From Branchiostoma floridae (Eukaryota > Chordata > Leptocardii > Amphioxiformes > Branchiostomatidae): 64,000 nucleotides of DNA. The translations under genes were made by a program, and so were the position numbers. Positions 60,131 through 64,000 of the stretch are shown piece by piece. The stretch is from the NCBI RefSeq assembly GCF_000003815.2, contig NC_049988.1, forward strand, positions 7,745,395-7,809,394. Reading direction: 5' to 3'. Below the pieces are notes generated by a model. That model was not told the DNA's origin. It saw only the letters and a list, made by a program, of their open reading frames with translations, and did not search any database. The number at the start of each line of letters is the position of its first letter. Positions within the stretch are counted from its first letter, which is position 1.

Positions 60131-61888
60131 GCGGGAGTTCCGCAGAGTTGTGACCGTAGATAGCTTTGCCTAATGGCTGTGGGACTACCAAATTCTGGCT
60201 GCGAAGTGTCTTAGGTCGCTGCGCCCCTCGCAGGGTGCGATTACAAGTGTGTTTTTGCTTGAGAAATGAAACGGTAGCATTTCCAATGATTGTAAATGAT
60301 CGTGTCTGGAGATTTCCATAGCGACAGAACTAACTAACCATCTCCCACCTTTCCTAAAGCTGATTTTGATTGTCTTTCTCTGTGCATCAATCTATGATCC
60401 CGACAAGGCAGCTCCTTTTACAAGCGTACCCAGGTAGCTTTTTTCACCTAGCATCTAGAGGTATACGAAAGCAAGTCCCATTTGGCTGTATTTTATCCTT
60501 TACTCAAGCACCACTATATTTTAAACAAGAAACATGAATATTGACCACTATTGAGTGTATTTATATTTTATCGAAGCTAAAGTGCTGGGAAAGAAGGCTT
60601 GCCTGGGTAGGCTGTGATTTTTTAACAATGATTAGACGTAGCATGCCGCCGAGTATGGCCCCATTTTGTTAGGTACTGCCAAATGTGTCTTGTCACACAA
60701 TTTTCAGAATCTAATGTTTTACTTAATATGAATAATGTTTTTAACTCAGATTTTGTAATGCCCCTCTTGCATTGGAGCGATACGTTATGTCTACGCAAGG
60801 ACGGTACGGCCGTACTTGACTTGCTCTGTGTGCCCGTTGGTCAAGAAAGACTGGAATTGTACCGGGGCATGTCAGTCCTGCTTTTTGTGGAACTTTGTAA
60901 CTTTTAGTTAGCCATAGTTTTAGGTCATCTCTAGGTGTTATTATTATGTGGAGTAAGTGTGCTTCTCACCGGCAGTGGTCGCCAACTGTCCTCTGCTCTT
61001 ACAACCCAACCTGCAACCACCATCAGAATGTAGAATTCAAGTCCATTGTTATGTATATGTTGCATTGTAACCAAAGCAACAATGTTGTTAGATTCCACCA
61101 CCTTGTTTCAGCAGTCTCTATCTAGTTCATGCCCAACATACCAGCAACAGACCTGCTTTTCCTTGTATACAGACAATGTGATAAAGTTGGAGTGTACGTT
61201 GGTATACAGAGAAATCTGGACTTAAAATGTCTGCATCGAATCATTTTTCATGACCACAGCACTTACATAGAAGTTGTTGCATTCCCATTGCAGTTGGGTT
61301 TGTAGGAAATGAAGGACTAGGCACCATTTCTGAGAGGGGAAAATAATTTCTATATGTGTATAACTGGACGATCCTCGGGCAGCCCAGTAACACAATTGTC
61401 TAGAGCCTAAGCCTTTGAAGTGATGTTTTCGTTTTGTTTTTTTCCCCGAAGTTCAGTTGCTTGTAGATAAATCAGTGAAGACTTGAGCATTCCTTGCTGC
61501 ATGGCAAACTGGCACGAAATCACAGCCAATCAAGGCATTCCACGGCAAGGCCGGTAAACGTACACCCTTCCGCCGCTTTCCCCACTGGAATAAACACATG
61601 GACTTGTCTTTTCTGGGTGTGCAGGGTTTTATATCACCTGTAATGATTCCAACACGTCATGTACTAGTTCTAGAGAAGGCTCAAAGCTAACACCAACACT
61701 AATCACGTTATACCAATCAGGTTTACTTCACAAATTTGTAACCATTTCATTGGCTTAACTTCTCTTTCCCTGGATTTTCTGAGGTTCTATGTGTACATGT
61801 GTATGTGAATATTTAGGCTTATGATCATGTTTGTGAGACTCCCTCGTCTGAGTGAATGGTTGACAATAAAATTGAGCTTCCTTACAAA
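60131..61888 (+). other. VAT1: VAT1 3' UTR
   Basis: About 1.75 kb of sequence without a sustained coding frame between the stop codon and the last poly(A) signal. An earlier AATAAA at 61589-61594 could give a shorter 3' end. Confidence 0.75.
61865..61870 (+). terminator. VAT1: VAT1 poly(A) signal AATAAA
   Basis: AATAAA is followed about 20 bp later by a GT/T-rich block (TGTTGTTTGTTCTTCTTGTTTG), the usual downstream element. Cleavage is expected near 61885-61892. Confidence 0.8.
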
Positions 61889-61892
61889 ATTG

Positions 61893-63319
61893 ACTGTTGT
61901 TTGTTCTTCTTGTTTGTGCGTCGCATTCCTGTGATTGAATGAACAGTACAGTACTTAAAAAAAAAAAAACTTTCGAAAGCTTAATGTTAATTTTCTCAAG
62001 CCATTAATTGCTACATGTTGCTGAATGAACTTAAGTAGAGTACAGTCCATGCATGTTATTCTACTTTAGAAGTCTGCAGTAGCAACATCACGAGACATTT
62101 CAGCTTAAGTTTTTGTTTCAACATTGAAATGAAATGAAATTTGGTAAGGATCTCATGGGGAACTCACCCCAATTTTGTCCATATTATAGAGGCTTCACAA
62201 TAACCACCTAAAAACAATGACCTGTCACACTTCACATAACTAACTCGAAGCAAAATGATTTATTCAAAAACAAGATTATGCAACACCATACTGCTGCACA
62301 GCTACAGATAAAGTATGTACAATTTACCAGTTATGTGTCTACTGGTAACATATGATACATGTATTACAACGTACTTGACCCTCACAATTAGGTGTCTACC
62401 GATTTTTAGTAAAAAGAAGCTACTTATGTTTCCAGTGATAAAGGTTTCGGTCTAAAGATAATTAGATGCAGTGATATTAAGTTTGACATCTTCATAATCT
62501 GGACAAAATGCGTCTTACCTCTGTGTCAAAGGCGCCACTAAGCGAATCAAAATTGAAGTGCACGTCGAGTGATTTGAAAATATGATTTTACATTGATTAT
62601 CTAAGAGCGACCCCTAGCAGTCAATGAAATAAATGCTTCAAATTAACTAGTGTGTCATAGTAGCTGCACATTGATTGGTCAATACATTTACATTCACCAA
62701 TCAGCATACAACATTGTTTGATATGTGGTAATATTGATGGAATTATCCGACTGTACTTTGACACGACCAATCAGCATCCGTATCACATGGAGACCGCACA
62801 ACACCTTACGTATCCGCGGTAGAAATTAGTGCGACCGAAATGTTGAACCTTTTCATCTTGTTTCTTTATCGTTTATATCACCATTTGTACACTATTTACA
62901 AACAATTCAACGCAAAAATCTTAAGGCTAGAACTTCGCTGTGAAGTCAGCTTTTATATCGTTTTGTGACAAGTGGAGTGGGGTAAGGAGCGCTCCCGGTG
63001 CCAGCCATATGGGGAGGACAGGCCGGGGAGAGTAGGCCGGGGAGAGGGGCCAGACTGTACCATTGTACCTGTAGGGGAGAAAGTACAGCATTATTGCAAT
63101 CACTTCTATGTCCTCTCAAACACATTTCTGGCCTGTTATGGCCCGTTTTGGAAGTTAAAATATGACATTTCATGGATTACCACATACTTATGCTATGGCA
63201 ATGTCGGGACTCTTAGTTAAACAAAAAACAACAAAATTATATAAACCTCTAACAGCGACACCTACCGGAGTGAGTGTCCTTTCTTGCTGTCTTGCAAAAT
63301 CCTACATTTTTACCGAACT
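61893..63319. other. Intergenic DNA downstream of VAT1
   Basis: I see no recognisable gene. It contains an A12 run (about 61958-61969), a CTCF-like motif, CCAAT/ATTGG boxes at about 62670-62775 (ACCAATCAGCAT twice and GATTGGTCAAT), and a GC-rich patch around 62970-63060. The CCAAT boxes could belong to a promoter of a neighbouring gene outside the window. Confidence 0.5.
62607..62620 (-). promoter_or_regulatory. CTCF-like motif (minus orientation)
   Basis: On the minus strand it reads CTGCTAGGGGTCGC, sharing GCTAGRGGTCGC with the site at 12619-12632 but in the opposite direction. Confidence 0.3.
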
Positions 63320-64000
63320 AAAAGCCTCATCGACATTAAACTAAACATAGAAGTTTGTCCAAACTCATTTCAAGTGTACTAAAATGTCAACGCGTCGTAC
63401 TTCAAGTGACAAATTTAACAGACAGCAAGGCGTAATAACGTCAGAGTGCCATAAAGTTGACATATGCGGTCATATGGAAGCCAGAGCGGGTTTCAACCAT
63501 TTTAATCGCATTAATAGCTTCATCGACAATAAACTAAACATACAACTTCAACCAAACTCTTTTCAATTACACCGGTGTGTCTACGCTACGTACTCAAAGT
63601 GACAAACTTAACAGACATCAATGCGTAATGACGTCAGGGTACAATAAAGTTGACATATGCGGTCAGAAGGAAGTCAGGCCGGGTTTTCCACGCTATTGAC
63701 CTAATTGAAAATTCATATACAATACACTAAACATACAACTTCAACCAACCCCCTTCTGATTACACCGGAGTGTCTCCGCTACGTATTACTAGTCTCAAAT
63801 TTAACAGACATCGAGGCGTAATGACGTAATGAGTGCCATACAATTGACATATGCGGTCAGAAGAAAGTCAGGGCGGGTTTTCCACTGTTTTGACCTAATT
63901 CATTAAGTCATAGACAATAAACTAAACATACAACTTCGACCAAACTCTTTTAAAGTACACCGGCGTGTCTACGCCACGTACTTCAGGTGACAAAGGTACC
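63320..64000. repeat. Tandem satellite, period about 194 bp, running off the window
   Basis: Equivalent GTAYT points occur at 63396, 63590, 63783 and 63978 (periods 194, 193, 195). Each unit holds GACATATGCGGTCA, TAAACTAAACATA, an ACACCGG-GTGTCT block and GGCGTAATRACGT (GCGTAATGACGT in two of the three). One unit contains the full CRE palindrome TGACGTCA. The units have diverged by point changes and small indels. Confidence 0.9.

Noticed and set aside
59883-60173. Arg/Pro-rich open frame over the last VAT1 exon
   Set aside because: The splice acceptor at 59956 and the phase of exon 20 select a different frame, which gives a Glu/Ala-rich tail ending in TAG. The Arg-rich frame is a shadow.

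Overview
This is animal genomic DNA, most likely from an invertebrate chordate such as amphioxus. The evidence is spliced GT-AG genes, one 27-kb intron, an AT-rich background with foldback elements and minisatellites, and two genes recognisable by protein sequence. The species call is inference.

Layout. (1) On the minus strand, the first coding exon of an Rnd-type Rho GTPase (6593-6718, closest to vertebrate RND2) starts near 6.7 kb and runs out of the window to the left. I recognise no further exon of it in 1-6592. (2) From 6719 to about 17.9 kb lies an 11-kb divergent intergenic region with a (CT)n tract, a CTCF-like motif, a possible non-LTR retrotransposon end and a poly-G foldback element. 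(3) On the plus strand, a complete VAT1 gene (zinc-free quinone-oxidoreductase-like MDR protein) runs from the ATG at 18039 to the TAG at 60130, with a poly(A) signal at 61865. (4) After it come about 1.4 kb of unassigned DNA and a tandem satellite of about 194 bp from about 63320 to the window end.

The VAT1 model has 21 coding exons with GT-AG junctions that all join in frame: 5424 nt, 1807 residues. Exons 1-7 encode an ordinary VAT1 enzyme of about 385 residues (AAGGVG nucleotide-binding loop at residues 193-198) followed by a basic MARCKS-like patch (residues 402-420). After that comes something unusual: a tail of about 1,400 residues encoded by 14 further exons, every one in phase 0 at both ends. 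Most are micro-exons of 27-135 nt encoding Lys/Glu-rich segments, several exactly 18 codons long. One is a giant 3198-nt exon dominated by a 9-residue repeat built almost only of Pro, Glu, Val and Lys, like the composition of titin's PEVK spring. Because each cassette is symmetric, any combination of them can be skipped without a frameshift. The gene could therefore make products from a compact enzyme to a very long fibrous protein.

The head-to-head arrangement of an RND2-like GTPase and VAT1 matches the human 17q21 arrangement (RND2 beside VAT1, divergent), which suggests old conserved microsynteny. The rest of the window is intronic or intergenic DNA carrying short mobile elements, including two foldback elements with clear 9-11 bp target-site duplications and a mosaic minisatellite element.
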